Shown here: positions 31,695 through 42,165 of the stretch, one piece after another
How positions within the stretch are numbered: the stretch's first letter is position 1
How the letters are laid out: the number at the start of each line of letters is the position of its first letter
NCBI GenBank assembly: GCA_023052935.1
Contig: CM041293.1
Coordinates: 174,025,600 to 174,089,599 of the forward strand
Direction: 5' to 3'
DNA from: Piezodorus guildinii
Lineage: Eukaryota; Arthropoda; Insecta; Hemiptera; Pentatomidae
Length of the DNA: 64,000 nt
Notes under the pieces: generated by a model
The model's database searches: none
Seen by the model: the letters and a program-made list of their open reading frames with translations, nothing else
Told to the model about the DNA's origin: nothing
Translations under genes and position numbers: made by a program

Positions 31695-32170
31695 ATCAAA
31701 TAAAAATATGTTTTTCGTTCAAGAATCAAGATTTTTTTTTGAATTTTTCGAAGGGGAGGAACAATATGAAAAAAAAAACATATTTTAAATTTTAATAATA
31801 TTTTTGTTATTATTATTTTGATACTACAATTCATAAAAATTAATAAATTACGTATATGCTGTCATTAAATAAATGATAAAATAAACGTTTAGATAACTGT
31901 CGCTAAGACATTTTTGGAGCAGACTATATATAATTCAAAATTTGCAAAATTTTCCTCGAAAATAGACGCCGTAAAGATAAAGAAGATTTATGAGCCAAAA
32001 TAATCCCTTTACCTGACTCAGAGAATTCAACTTCAAAGGATTTGCCAGGTTAGGGTCGCTAATAAAATTTTATTGCTCCAAGCCGGTCAACTTAAGTTTC
32101 TATTCCTGCCTTGTTTAAATATATCCAAAATTTCTTGGATTCCAATATTCTACTTTTAACATAATTGTAC
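31695..32170. other. AT-rich spacer
   Basis: No coding frame or known element. It leads into the PLE foldback. Confidence 0.4.
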
Positions 32171-32174
32171 ATTT

Positions 32175-33030
32175 GTTCGATGTATATTAGGCCGCTCCAC
32201 AAAAGAAGTCTTGGACACATTTTTTTAAATTTATTTAATTTTCAGACATGTTTTTTTTTTTAAATTCTTTTATTGATATTTACAACTATACAATTTATGT
32301 AGTACAATAAGTAAATGTGCTAAATTGGCTTGAAAAAGACATGAGAAGAATCTACCCAGCGGTAGCACTTCAATGTTTATTTGTTGAGCAGGTCTCGAGG
32401 CCACCGTCTTTTCAGACGCCTCGCAGGATTATCGGGAATATATGTCGATGAGAGGATGCGGACAAGCGGGTTTGTATGGGCGGGTAATTTGGAATGAAAG
32501 GAGTTGTATCTTTTTTGAGCGATTTCTGCAACTAGTGGGATATTCAGGTCTTTATGGATGAGTTTGTTAGTAACAAAGTAAGGAGCGTCTAGGATTTGAG
32601 GAAGGATTTTGGATTGTAAGGATTGGATGCGGAAGGAATTAGATGGTTTAGTGGAGCCCCATAGCTCTATGCCATAAGTCCAGATAGGTCTAATAATGGT
32701 TGTGTAAATGAGTTTTTTGAAGTAAAGAGGGAATTTTGATCGTTTGTCAAGTAAGTGTTTTAATAGTCGATATCTACGAGCAGTTTCTTGTCGTTTAAGT
32801 CTTGTATGAGGATTCCATGTAAGGTGTTTGTCAAGATGAAGTCCAGGGTATCGTATTTGTTCTACAGTGATGAGTAGGGTTCAGACATGTTAAAAATGTA
32901 TAAATGCCATAAAAACTTTTAATTGATTACAGAGTATGAAATTTTTCAATGCCTGAAATTAAATAAATTAAAAAAATGCACCCAAGACTTCTTTCGTAGA
33001 GCGGTCTAATATACATCGAACAAATATTCA
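32175..33030. mobile_element. PLE foldback with a LINE-J inside
   Basis: The outer arms are inverted: TTCGATGTATATTAGGCCGC, then AGAAGTCTTGG on the left; CCAAGACTTCT, then GCGGTCTAATATACATCGAA on the right. The arms match those around 59,540-59,845, next to a Penelope-like ORF. A LINE-J inserted in the centre after the palindrome formed. Confidence 0.65.
32253..32879 (-). pseudogene. LINE-J 3' end, target duplication intact
   Basis: The 12-bp TTCAGACATGTT repeats at 32,241-32,252 and 32,880-32,891. The minus strand begins near VEQIRYPGLHLDKHLTWNPH, continues with IWTYGIELWGSTKPSNS, and ends RRWPRDLL, stop, UTR and A tail. The segment is nearly colinear with ORF2 3' regions of other copies and only mildly damaged, so it is younger. 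Confidence 0.8.
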
Positions 33031-33039
33031 ACCAAAAGA

Positions 33040-33630
33040 ACACTTCAGACAATGATAGGAAAAATAATTGTGTATTTATTTCATAAAAACGCCGCATTTT
33101 TTTTTCCCTCTTCCATAAAAATAATTGTTTGAGTTTATATGTAATTGTACCTCAAAAAAGAAGAAAACAGGTGAAATTTCATATAACTGTCAGTCCTAGA
33201 CTTTTTGTTTAAAAGGGTATAGTCGGGTAATGATGGTTGATCTGCCCCTGCCACCCTTTTTACTGAAACTTAGGGGATCAATTTGGTGTGGAATAAAAAT
33301 AATTTACTTAAATTTTTAGCGTATTAATTTAAGCGATTTTCTAGATGTTTTTAAAAACCTCTTTTATCGATTTTATTTATTTTTAATACTAAAATTTTAA
33401 ATTAATTAATGATGAATTTTTCTCTGATTCTTAGGAGTCAAATGTATGAAAAAATGATATGATCATGATTCTTACACTAATAGCCAGTTTTTAGCTGGAA
33501 AAAAAACCCCAAAATATATAACCAAAAACAGGTAATATAATTTGAACGAATTTGATACAGAATTAAACGAGAAAACTGTAAAAGTATTCTTTTAATGCAT
33601 TTTTTTGTTTTTGAACATGAGAATATTAAT
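33040..33630. other. AT-rich spacer
   Basis: No recognisable gene. A TAGTCGGGTAATGATGGTTG, ATCTGCCCCTGCC block near 33,220-33,260 is more complex than its surroundings but not identified. Confidence 0.4.
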
Positions 33631-33633
33631 ATA

Positions 33634-34519
33634 TTGGGTTTTGTCACATAAAAAGTCCGTTTTCGAGGTAAAGGATTTTTATTAAAAATACAATATGAAA
33701 ACCAGATAATTTTATTCGAAGTATTTACCTTCTTTATCTACACATTTTTCCCAACGTCACACCAACTTTTTTATCCCCGAACTGAAAAACTCTGAGCTTT
33801 AAAGTGAAATAAAATCTGAAAACGCACTTTTCACTTGATCATCATTTTCAAAAAGTTTTTTTTTTTTGACGAAGTTGTCTAAATTTCTGAACAGGTGGTA
33901 ATCTGTTGGAGACAAGTCGGAAGAACATGGTGGGTGCGGAAGAACTTCGTAGCCCAGTTCTTCCAATATTTGCACTGTATGAGGTACCCATGTATCGAGC
34001 TTTTTTACTTTCCCAATACACTTTAAATGTCTGAAAACGGTAGATGCACTTGCATTTAGTTGTCCTGAGGGTCCTTTAACTGTTTGGTAGTGGTTTCCTT
34101 CTACTGTATGTTTGAGGACATCGTTGTGTATTACGGTCGGAGGTCTTCCTCGGGGCAAGTTTTGCAAGTCGGTATCCCCAGCTGAAAACTTAGCAAACCA
34201 ACGGCGAATGGTCCGTTCATTAACATTCCCTTCCCCAAACGCCTTGCAAATATTTCTAGCGTTATCAGCTGCTGAATGGCCGAGTTTAAACTCGTACAAA
34301 AATATTACTCGAAAATCGCGTGTTTCCATGTTCATATTTGGAGGTATACCAAAAATTAGGTAATTGATTGGGAAACTAATGTTTATAATACAAAGGTAGA
34401 TGATTAGTAACTGTTTACTTTAAATATGAAAACATTCGGAAGAAAACAACAAAGACCTGCAAAATCCTTTATGTATTTCAAAATCTATAAAAACGGACAT
34501 TTCATGTGAAACAACTCAA
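33634..34519 (-). mobile_element. mariner deletion derivative
   Basis: It ends with TTGGGTTTTGTCACATAAAA at left and the TIR TTGAGTTGTTTCACATGAAA (minus) at right, with TA on both sides. 886 bp, same family as 17,799. Confidence 0.9.
33799..34335 (-). CDS. mariner transposase, in-frame internal deletion
   Basis: An open frame of 178 codons. The HTH N-terminus (MNMETRDFRVIFLYEFKLGH ... GEGNVNERTIRRWFAKFSAG) runs to DTWVPH, then is fused directly to VQILEELGYEVLPHPP, with the last catalytic aspartate (SSDLSPTDYHLF). The first two aspartate blocks are removed at a different point than in the 17,983 copy. Catalytically dead, but could make a DNA-binding protein. Confidence 0.8.
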   Translation of the reverse strand: MNMETRDFRVIFLYEFKLGHSAADNARNICKAFGEGNVNERTIRRWFAKFSAGDTDLQNLPRGRPPTVIHNDVLKHTVEGNHYQTVKGPSGQLNASASTVFRHLKCIGKVKKLDTWVPHTVQILEELGYEVLPHPPCSSDLSPTDYHLFRNLDNFVKKKKLFENDDQVKSAFSDFISL

Positions 34520-35150
34520 TATAAAAGTATAATATACCATTGGAAAACTAAATAGTTTATAAAAAATATTGCCTTATACACGAAATTGTAAAAGTTGACC
34601 TAGAGTGATGAAAAGCCAATAAAACTAACTGATTGTCGTAGATAATAATATAAGAGATTATTTAATAAAACACATGTTGTTTGTTTGTTTATTTATTTAT
34701 TTAACGTCACTTTATGCTACTATGGCTAATCGGACGATGCTACAATGGGAGTCCTAAATTTTGCCTATCCAGGTTTTATTAGGATAGGGATCTTTAACGA
34801 GTACCTGACATCGCACAGGCTCGGGCCATCTTTTAACGTCCCTTCCGAAGGACGGCGTAACTAAGGATTTTTTACTCCCATAAAAAATCCTAGGATCATC
34901 TGTGGGTTTGAACCCGTGACCTTTGGCATAGGAGGCTGTTATGCTAACCACCCAGCTACAAGTGATCCCTAAAACACATGTTTCTTTTGAAAGATAATTT
35001 AATTCATTCTTTAATCTTTTAACTTTTCCTCACCTTTTATTTATTTATTTTAATGTTTCATCTCTTACTGTATTTGAAAATTTCTCAATTGATTTTAACA
35101 ACGGAGTTAGTTGAAAGTCCTTGTGCTGTGCGCACCAGATTTTTTGACTT
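34520..35150 (-). repeat. Rep-S fragment split by SINE-2
   Basis: The left part ends ...TTTAATAAAACACATG and the right part starts AAAACACATGTTTC after the SINE. It then continues to the Rep-S terminus TTGTGCTGTGCGCACCAG near 35,135. Confidence 0.65.
34677..34970 (-). mobile_element. SINE-2 with 10-bp target duplication
   Basis: AAAACACATG is present at 34,667-34,676 and 34,971-34,980. The tail (TTATTTATTTATTTAACGTC) and head (CAGCTACAAGTGATCCC) mark a full copy on the minus strand. Confidence 0.9.
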
Positions 35151-35767
35151 TTAAGACATGAATCTGAGAACATAAAATATGTATTTATACATTGATTAAA
35201 CCTTAAAACAATTGTATAGTTTTATACATATATGTGAAAACCAACAGTAATAATAAATTAAAGGAATAAATAAAATAATAATACTGTATTACAAATTAAT
35301 ATACAATTTATTTTGAAAGCATGCATTATAACAAAATCATTAAAAAAAAAAAAAAATAATACAAAATTATATTTAATAAACATACAATTCAAATCTATCT
35401 TATAATCTAAAAATCGTTTGTTCACAATTTTCAAATTGTCCTTATATTACAGTTTAAATTTGAACTGCAAATATAAAAATGACAGTTGAGTTATAATGTA
35501 AAATAGTACAATAAACTCTTAAAAAATACTTGAACAGTTATTGATTGAACCTAAAAATACTGAACACTTTTATATAAATGCAAAATAAGAATAAGAATAA
35601 ATTTTGAAAACAAATACAATAAGAAGATTATATTAAAATTCATTATAATGTTTTAAATCATGCATTATAACAAATTTTGAAAAAAAAAAACACGAAAATT
35701 TATTATAAAAAAAACACACACAAAAAAAGAAACATATTGAGGTTGTATAGTCGACTGTAGAAACTAT

Positions 35768-36040
35768 AATAGGTGGAATAATCAGGAGTCAGTCATTGTT
35801 TGAAAAAATTTTAATTTTGCCAACCAAATAAACTGAGGAAAACCATTAACAAATGCTATCATTGTCACTACATTAAAAAAAAAAAATAATAATAATAAAA
35901 TTTTCATTATCATATTAATATGTATCTCTTTTGATGTTTGTAGCCCTGATGATGGCTCACAAAGCTTGAGCCGAAACGTTGGCAAAATTAAAATTTTTCA
36001 AAAATGACTGATTCCTGACTATTCCACCTATAAAAAAAGA
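35768..36040. mobile_element. Compact PLE foldback with hammerhead
   Basis: The left arm ATAGGTGGAATAATCAGGAG, TCAGTCATTGTTTG... is inverted at the right end (AATGACTGATTCCTGACTAT, TCCACCTATA). The right arm carries the hammerhead-like core. Only about 160 bp separate the arms, with no cargo. The same arm is the SINE-3 target at 16,345. Confidence 0.7.
35941..35985 (+). ncRNA. Hammerhead-like ribozyme core, PLE type
   Basis: CTGATGA at 35,946-35,952, T, stem GGCTC (35,954-35,958), loop, stem GAGCC (35,968-35,972), GAAAC at 35,973-35,977 and ACGTT. The flanking GCC and GGC words could form part of stem I. One extra T next to stem II; otherwise the canonical boxes are complete. Confidence 0.6.
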
Positions 36041-36799
36041 AACAATTATTAGAAGGCACTAAAATCATTTCAATTTAAAAATATATATAAAGTCTTCTAA
36101 TAATTCAAATACAAAAAATTGTATCCAATAATCAAAAAATTCAAATCTACTATACAATCCCAAACATGTCTTGTAAACACTTAATTTATAACATTTTTAA
36201 TGTGTCATTAAATATTAAAAATCATTATAATATATTTTTTTTTATCATGCATTATAACAAATTTAGAAAACACAAAAATTTATTATAAAAAAATTATTAG
36301 AAGGCATTAAATTAATTTTTTAATTCAATTTATCAATATATATAAATTCTTCTAATAATTCAAATACAAACAATTCTATCCAATAATCAAAAAATTTACA
36401 TCCAAATTACACTTTGAATGTGTCATTTAAATATAATAGAGCTCTCCAATATATTAAATAAGTTCTAAAAATTAAATAAAAACAAAATAAAAGTAAAATA
36501 AAATATTTAAAAAATTAAGGTTATCTGCAGTTATATAAACATAATATTATTTAATAAAAATAAAATTCAAACCTTATAATTTAAATATCTTTTTTTCACT
36601 ATCAAATATATCCGATAAATATTTAATTTATACTTATCAGACAGTTTAAATATGTACTGTTAATATAAAAATTACAGTTGTTATAATTTTATATAAAATA
36701 TAAGACAGTACTTAAGATATGAATATTAAATCCTAACCTGACGAAAAGAACAACCTTGCATGTTCTAAATACGTTCTCTTATCACCTTCACATACAAAG

Positions 36800-37310
36800 T
36801 TAAGCCTCATGAAACAGTCTGTCAAGGCTTGGCTAAAGTTGAGGTATCTTTGCCAACAGTTTCCAGAAACTAAACTGAAAGAAGGCGTATTTGTCGGACC
36901 TGACATAAGAAAATTGATGTTTCAGGTTAACTTTGAATCCACAAAGATCTTAAATGAAAATAAAAGAAGCATAGATATCATTCAAGCAAGTTGTTAAAGA
37001 TTTCTAGGGAAATACTTAAAATACGTTTCTATTGTAACTATGACATTAAACAAAATAAAAAATTTTAAATGTTTGATGAGCCTGAAAGTTCATTTTTAAA
37101 CAGCCTTTTAGATTAGTTCTCTGAGAGTTTGGGGGACGTAAATGAGGAATGAGGTGAGCGTTACTGCGCGAAACTCCAGGACATTAAAGCCATGGAAAAA
37201 ACGCTACCAGAGACTGTTAGCATCGCAGAAAAAAGAGAAAGAAAATATTAACTAATCAGCTGACAAATGATACCTGTATATACATTATATCACTGTTCTA
37301 AAAAGCCAAC
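36800..37310 (+). pseudogene. Relic of a repeated insect orphan-protein gene
   Basis: An open frame at 36,809-36,997 has ETKLKEGVFVGPDIRKLM. Broken frames then give MSLKVHF, a decayed FPE-LG-VNEE block, GHQD-like residues and KKRYQ, ending near RKKRE-N. Same family and order as the minus-strand relic at 23,860-24,540. Origin unknown, probably a mobile or retroposed gene. Confidence 0.5.
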
Positions 37311-37421
37311 TGTAAATAAAACCTTGCTTATAATGTAACATAGACTACATAACATAGGCTACATAACATAGACTACATAACATAAAATATTTGAGAGTAC
37401 TTCAAATATGAATAGTAAGTC

Positions 37422-38517
37422 CTAAAAAACACATTCCCAAAGATTGGCAATGCATGAACCTGAGAAAAATGAAACAATCACAGAAAGCTTTCGCAATGCA
37501 TTTTCTCTTTGGTGCATCGGCAGAGATTCTATGTACTCCTGAAAACAGTCACCATAAGTGGGATTTCGAATGGTAGCTCTCCCTTCTTGTGATTGTTCTC
37601 GCTGAAAAAGAAACAAACAAATACTAATTAGTTCAGAGAAATTCAAAAATTTCTTAATTTTCATAATGTTAAATATAGGTTCATACATCTAGTAAATATG
37701 CTGTGAGATAATTTACATGAAGAGGAATGCCCATTAGCAGCACTCCACTAGGTAATTGTTGGAAAGCTAAAGATTTTATTTTTTATTTATTTATAGTAAT
37801 TTACAACTGTACTAAAGAATACAATAAGTAAATATGTAGAATGAATATAAAAACTAATGAAAATGTCTTGAGAAAGAACCAGCCAGTGGTAGCACTTCAC
37901 TAACTATTTTAACTCAGTAGGTCCCGAGGCCACCTTCTTTTCAGTATGGCCGAGTTTAAACTCCTACAAAAATATTACTCGAAAATCGCGTGTTTCCATG
38001 TTTATATTTGGAGGTATACTAAAAAGTGGGTAATTGATTGGGAAGCTAATGTTTATAATACACGGGTAGAGGGTTAGTAACTGTTTACTTTAAATATGTA
38101 AACATTCGGAAGAAAACAACAGAGACCTGCAAAATCCTTTATGTATTTCAGAAAATATTGAAACGGACATTTCATGTGAAACAACCCAATAGAAGACAAC
38201 CTATTTATTATAACTTTTCGATAGTAGAGTAAGACCACGATAGTGACTTATCATACAATTGCCAATCACCTTCATAATTCCAACAGTGGACCATACACCC
38301 TCAAAAGATTAACAATGTTGCAACTTACCAGTTTATAACGCTCGACCATTAAAAGCTTCTGGTTGAGGGAGAAAGGTGGCGCCTGCCCCGAAGGTCTCGC
38401 GTAAAGCTTTTCCACGACCTCGATCTGCTGTATAGCGAGGAGGCGTTTCACCTGAGGCTGCGACTCCAGGATCATCCCTGCGAATTCGGAGAGTTGCAAG
38501 ATGAAGTCGTTAAACAT
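37422..38517 (-). CDS. Two-exon gene model, 122 residues, paralogue
   Basis: Exon A: acceptor TTTCCAG above 38,527, ATG at 38,517-38,515, donor GTAAGT after 38,329, 63 codons, phase 0. Exon B: acceptor TTTCTTTTTCAG, coding 37,601-37,422, 59 codons plus stop. The protein starts MFNDFILQLSEFAGMILESQ, has AIQQIEVVEKLYAR, and Exon B has NPTYGDCFQEYIESLP and RKLSVIVSFF. Exon B is about 80-85% identical to the plus-strand gene, Exon A only about a third, by eye. The intron is 727 bp with a LINE-J and a mariner fragment. No stop or frameshift, so this is the cleanest member. Function unknown; no signal peptide, no recognised domain. Confidence 0.65.
37772..37947 (-). pseudogene. LINE-J 3' tip inside the intron
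   Basis: The poly-T/A-tail side TTTTATTTATTTATAGTAAT and the codons for KRRWPRDLL-like end (CCGAGGCCACCTTCTTTTCA). It is fused directly to the mariner fragment at 37,948. Confidence 0.7.
37948..38189 (-). mobile_element. mariner 5' fragment inside the intron
   Basis: The TIR TTGGGTTGTTTCACATGAAA (minus) follows a TA at 38,190-38,191. The fragment extends to the FKLGH codons and is then cut. It lies just downstream of Exon A and in the same direction, as in the other two Exon A copies. Confidence 0.85.
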
Positions 38518-38651
38518 TTTCAAATATCTGGAAATCATAATAATAAAAAATAATTATAACATATCTCTCACTTCCCATATCGAGTAAGTTCAAAAGCAAA
38601 AGTGATATTTGCTGGCATACATTATTGCTGGATTACACATATTAATGATAA

Positions 38652-38880
38652 CAATGGAATCACCTGTAGCATAGTGGCTAGCGTAAAAGCCTTCTATGCC
38701 CAAGGTTTTTTTTTTTTACAACACCATCAATCTTTATTTGTATAGAATACATTTGCACAGTTTTAAAACATTGATTGGAAATCCATTACAATGTGCTACC
38801 TATTTGCTAACATTTATTCTGTACATCAATTGTTTTTATTGTCGGTAAAAATCAAAAAACCCAATTAGGAAAAGACAAAA
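38652..38880. mobile_element. SINE-2 head followed by poly-T-led sequence
   Basis: 38,652-38,706 is a SINE-2 head (GGAATCACCTGTAGCATAGT, GGCTAGCGTAAAAGCC). It stops in a T run, and 38,720-38,880 (CAATCTTTATTTGTATAGAA and so on) looks like a reversed retroelement 3' UTR inserted there, ending at an A run at 38,878-38,900. Identity unknown. Confidence 0.5.
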
Positions 38881-38904
38881 AAAAAAAAAAAAAAAAAATA
38901 CCAT

Positions 38905-39335
38905 ATAATATACACATCATAAAAACATGTTTTTTAATGTATAAGCTAGATTTTAAGAAATTAAAAATTATTTATAATAAAAGGTAAATAAAAATAAATG
39001 TTGAAGTAATATAGAAAATTCCGTATTTGAATATTTATTATAATATGTTAAAAGTATGTGAGAGAGTATGATATTCACTATCACCTAACCTCACGAATTT
39101 CACCTCACATACACATACCCTAATTCTCACCGTCTTATTGTAAAGCGATGAATAGGGTGATTTTTGTAAATAAGAATTTTATACTGTTATACTATTTAAT
39201 ATAAAACATATGTTCCTTATGAAAGTTTATGTAATTCTTTCAACTTTATTTAACTCTAGATGTACTTAAAAGATCTTAAATTAATTTAAACAATTGAGGT
39301 ACGGGAAAATTGTGAGTTACGCACACCAGAATAAA
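38905..39335 (-). repeat. AT-rich dispersed repeat and Rep-S end
   Basis: 38,905-39,160 resembles 6,520-6,600 plus 7,540-7,650 (CATCATAAAAACATGTTTTT; ATTTCACCTCACATACACAT). 39,240-39,330 is a decayed Rep-S terminus (GTGAGTTACGCACACCAG). Confidence 0.5.
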
Positions 39336-39764
39336 AAAAAAACGCTTAAAATGATTAAACAAAGGTTTATTATTTCCAAATAACTATATTAGGGTAAAAC
39401 TGTATATAAAGCTATTTATTGACAGTTAAATAATATGAAAAGCAATAAATAATTCAAAGGAAAATGATCCAAAATAGTTCATCACCACTGCTAACTTCAA
39501 AACGAGATATATCTTTTATTTCCGAACCGATTTTATTGATTTTTTTCTTCTTTTTTTTTTGGAAATTTAATGCTCTATCCAATAGCAATAACAGTAGGAT
39601 CTATATGTCAAACAGATTTCGTTTTATACTTCATTCGAGTTCTACGAATCTTTAAACGTTAGCCCTATAATTTTGAGAGGGAGTGATTTTTATGGTCGAT
39701 TACAAAGGTTAATTATTGAAAATAATAAACGAAAAAGTTTATATTAATAATAGAAAATAGTATA
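39336..39764. other. Spacer without recognised content
   Basis: A small open frame (39,464-39,655) crosses T-rich sequence and has no recognisable features. Confidence 0.4.
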
Positions 39765-41438
39765 GGGGAGACGAGGGCAATGAGGATAGCCCAGGTAAAG
39801 CGGATAGGCTCAATTTCCGAGATTATATTGGATTATTTCCCTTGAAATGTCCGTTTTTATAGTTTCTGAAATACATAAAGGATTTTGCAGGTCTCTGTTG
39901 TTTTCTTCCGAATGTTTACATATTTGAAGTAAACAGTTACTAATCCTCTACCTTTGTATTATAAACATTAGCTTCCCAATCAATTACCCACTTTTTAGTA
40001 TACCTCCAAATATAAACATGGAAACACGCGATTTTCGAGTAATATTTTTGTACGAGTTTAAACTCGGCCATTTCAGCTGAGACCGCTAGAAATATTTGGG
40101 GATATTAATATTCAGCTGGGGATACCGACTTGGAAAACTTGTCCCGAGGAACACCTCCGTCCATAATAGACAACGATGTCCTCAAACATACAGTAGAAGG
40201 AAATCCCTACCAAACAGTTAAAGGACTCTTAGCACTACTAAATGCAAGTGCATCTACCGTTTCCAGACATTTAAAGTGTATTAGGAAAGTAAAAATGCTC
40301 GATACATGGGTACCTCATGATCTCACTGAGCGGCAGCAAGACCTCATGTTTCAAAACATACTGTGCGAAAATTCCCGACTTGTCTCCAACACATTACCAC
40401 CTGTTCAGGAATTTAGACAACTTTGTCAAAGGTTAACTTTTTGAAAATGATGATCAAGTGAAAAGTGCGTTTTCAGATTTTGTTTCATTTCAAAGCTCAG
40501 AGTTTTTCAGTTCGGGGATAAAAAATTTGGTTTCACGTTGGGATAAATGTGTAGAAAAAGGAGGTAAATACTTCGAATAAAATTATCTTATTTTTATATC
40601 GTATTTTTAATAAAAATCCTTTACCTTGAAAATGGAAATTTCATGTGACACAACCCAATGCAAGAGATGGAGCAGCAAGTCGCGGTCGAGTCGATGCGTG
40701 AACTTCCTCCCGGCGCCATGACAGTTCAAACAGCGTTTGTTGGTTTTAGTGCTAAATAAATGAATTTATGGGTTTTTCTTTCGATTTTCGACCATGTTTG
40801 TTTTGTATTTATTTAATTTTATTATAAACTTTTAGGGAGAAAAAATTTAACGGGGTAATAATTGTTTTAATATGTTTTGAGTATTAATTGAGATTTTATT
40901 ATTATACGGAGGCGGCAATTTAAAATTGTGTATGCTTAATTTATGTCAAATGAGTTCTTCGGGCCATAGTGTAGCTGTTATTTGAGTTTGTTTCTGTAGA
41001 AAACTAAGATATCCAAGTTAGCTAGAGCTAAAACGCCAAAATGAACTAAAGGAAAAGTAAAGAGGAAGGTAATCCAGACACTGAAAGGAAAAATAAAATA
41101 GAATGGGAGATTATTCGTGCTTAATATTCACTGAGAAATGCATAAACCCGCCTGTTTAAGATTGGATCCAATGTGAACAGTGGGCCCAAGAATCCTGTAC
41201 GTCGTATAGAGGACGAGGAAGTTACTTCTGCGATAACTGTGACGATTAAAAAATATCTATCGACAGGATGTTGTTATTAGTTTATTATTGATAAAAAAAA
41301 TTAAGAGTTAAGAAATTGGGATTATATGTAACCAAAGGTAATTAAATGAACAATTTAAGATAGTAAAAGAAAGTTCCTATGTAGCTTTTGTTTTTTTTAC
41401 AGTTCCCCTTAACATATCCGCTTTGCCCGGGCTTCCCC
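39765..41438 (+). mobile_element. pogo/Tigger-like element, split by a mariner
   Basis: The ends are inverted: GGGGA-N5-GGGCAA-N3-GGATA at left and the same pattern reversed at right (TATCCGCTTTGCCCGGGCTT, CCCC), flanked by TA. Near the right end a broken frame reads DYSCLIFTEKCINPP, DWIQCEQWAQESCT and YFCDNCDD. This is a Cys-rich finger of the sort seen at the C-terminus of some CENP-B/pogo-type transposases. The catalytic part is absent. A related fragment is inverted at 51,185-51,610. Confidence 0.6.
39828..40658 (+). mobile_element. mariner deletion derivative nested in pogo-like element
   Basis: The left TIR TTGGATTATTTCCCTTGAAA is degraded, the right TIR GTGACACAACCCAA is better. Length 831 bp. 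The HTH part has a small deletion as well (the DTDLENL region restarts at 40,115) and the centre is deleted at yet another point (NILCEN then SPDLSPT out of frame). Confidence 0.85.
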
Positions 41439-41612
41439 TAATCGAAGAATTAAAGATCGATTTACATAAGTTAAATTGTTTAAATATAGATATTATTGTC
41501 ATTTAGTGATGTATTTAAGTAATATGGGAGCTGACACTTATCAAATGTCTTGTCTGTCAGTATGTTTGTGGTGATAGTTATGTCATATTGTGTATAGGAA
41601 TATACCATATAC

Positions 41613-41929
41613 TAGGGGTGGGAATAATCGAATGATCGTCATAATCGGATGATCCGGCTTCGATGATTTAAATAATCGAATGATTAGTATGCATTGTGAG
41701 AGACGATATGTCACAATTCCCGTCTTTATAGTGGCTGAGCTGGCTGAGACTAGGTACAAAGATGCATACAACTTATGTGACGAGCAAAAAAAAATTCGAG
41801 CTCCTTATAATCCCTCGATTGTCGTAAAACAGTTCAGTTCGAATGATCATTCGCTTATCCAAACCGATTAATCCGAATAGATTAATTCGAATGATTGAAA
41901 TAATCGTCATGCGATTATGCCTACCCCTA
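41613..41929. mobile_element. hAT-type MITE with 8-bp target duplications
   Basis: The terminal inverted repeats are TAGGGGTGGGAATAATCG and TAGGGGTAGGCATAATCG (16 of 18 match). CCATATAC flanks both ends (41,605-41,612 and 41,930-41,937). Many internal ATCGAATGAT-type subterminal repeats. 317 bp, no coding capacity. An 8-bp duplication and a GGGGTGGG end are typical of hAT elements. Confidence 0.92.
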
Positions 41930-41937
41930 CCATATAC

Positions 41938-42165
41938 ATATACACAATAGAAGACTATGATAGTAGAATCCTAAAGAAAATAAAAACCAATTATAAAATA
42001 TAAGTCAGAATAGCACAAGCTTACCTCTTAACTCCAGAGCTGTCTTGACAAGACTGAAGGTAAGGAGGTATCTTTCCCTGACCCTTAACTCAGAGGTAAG
42101 TAGAGGGATTTTAAATTTTTGGTTTGGGCCTATGAAAAGTCATACCCATATCAGGTAATTTTTCA
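41938..42165 (-). repeat. Dispersed repeat, inverted relative to 16,935
   Basis: AGACTATGATAGTAGAATCC, AAGGTAAGGAGGTATCTTTC and TTAACTCAGAGGTAAGTAGA match 16,975-17,210 in reverse. Non-coding. Confidence 0.6.

Larger units (their letters stand above)
35160..36720. repeat. AT-rich block of repeated UTR-like segments
   Basis: Phrases like CATGCATTATAACAAA, AAAATTTATTATAAAAAA and CAGTTTAAATTTGAACTGCA (versus CAGTTTAAATATGTACTG) recur near 35,310, 35,450, 35,660, 36,240 and 36,640, and again near 55,960, 57,670 and 62,320. They resemble the reversed 3' UTR of the two-exon family (AAAATAAATTT ends). This suggests debris of several further copies. No coding exon was found here. Confidence 0.4.
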
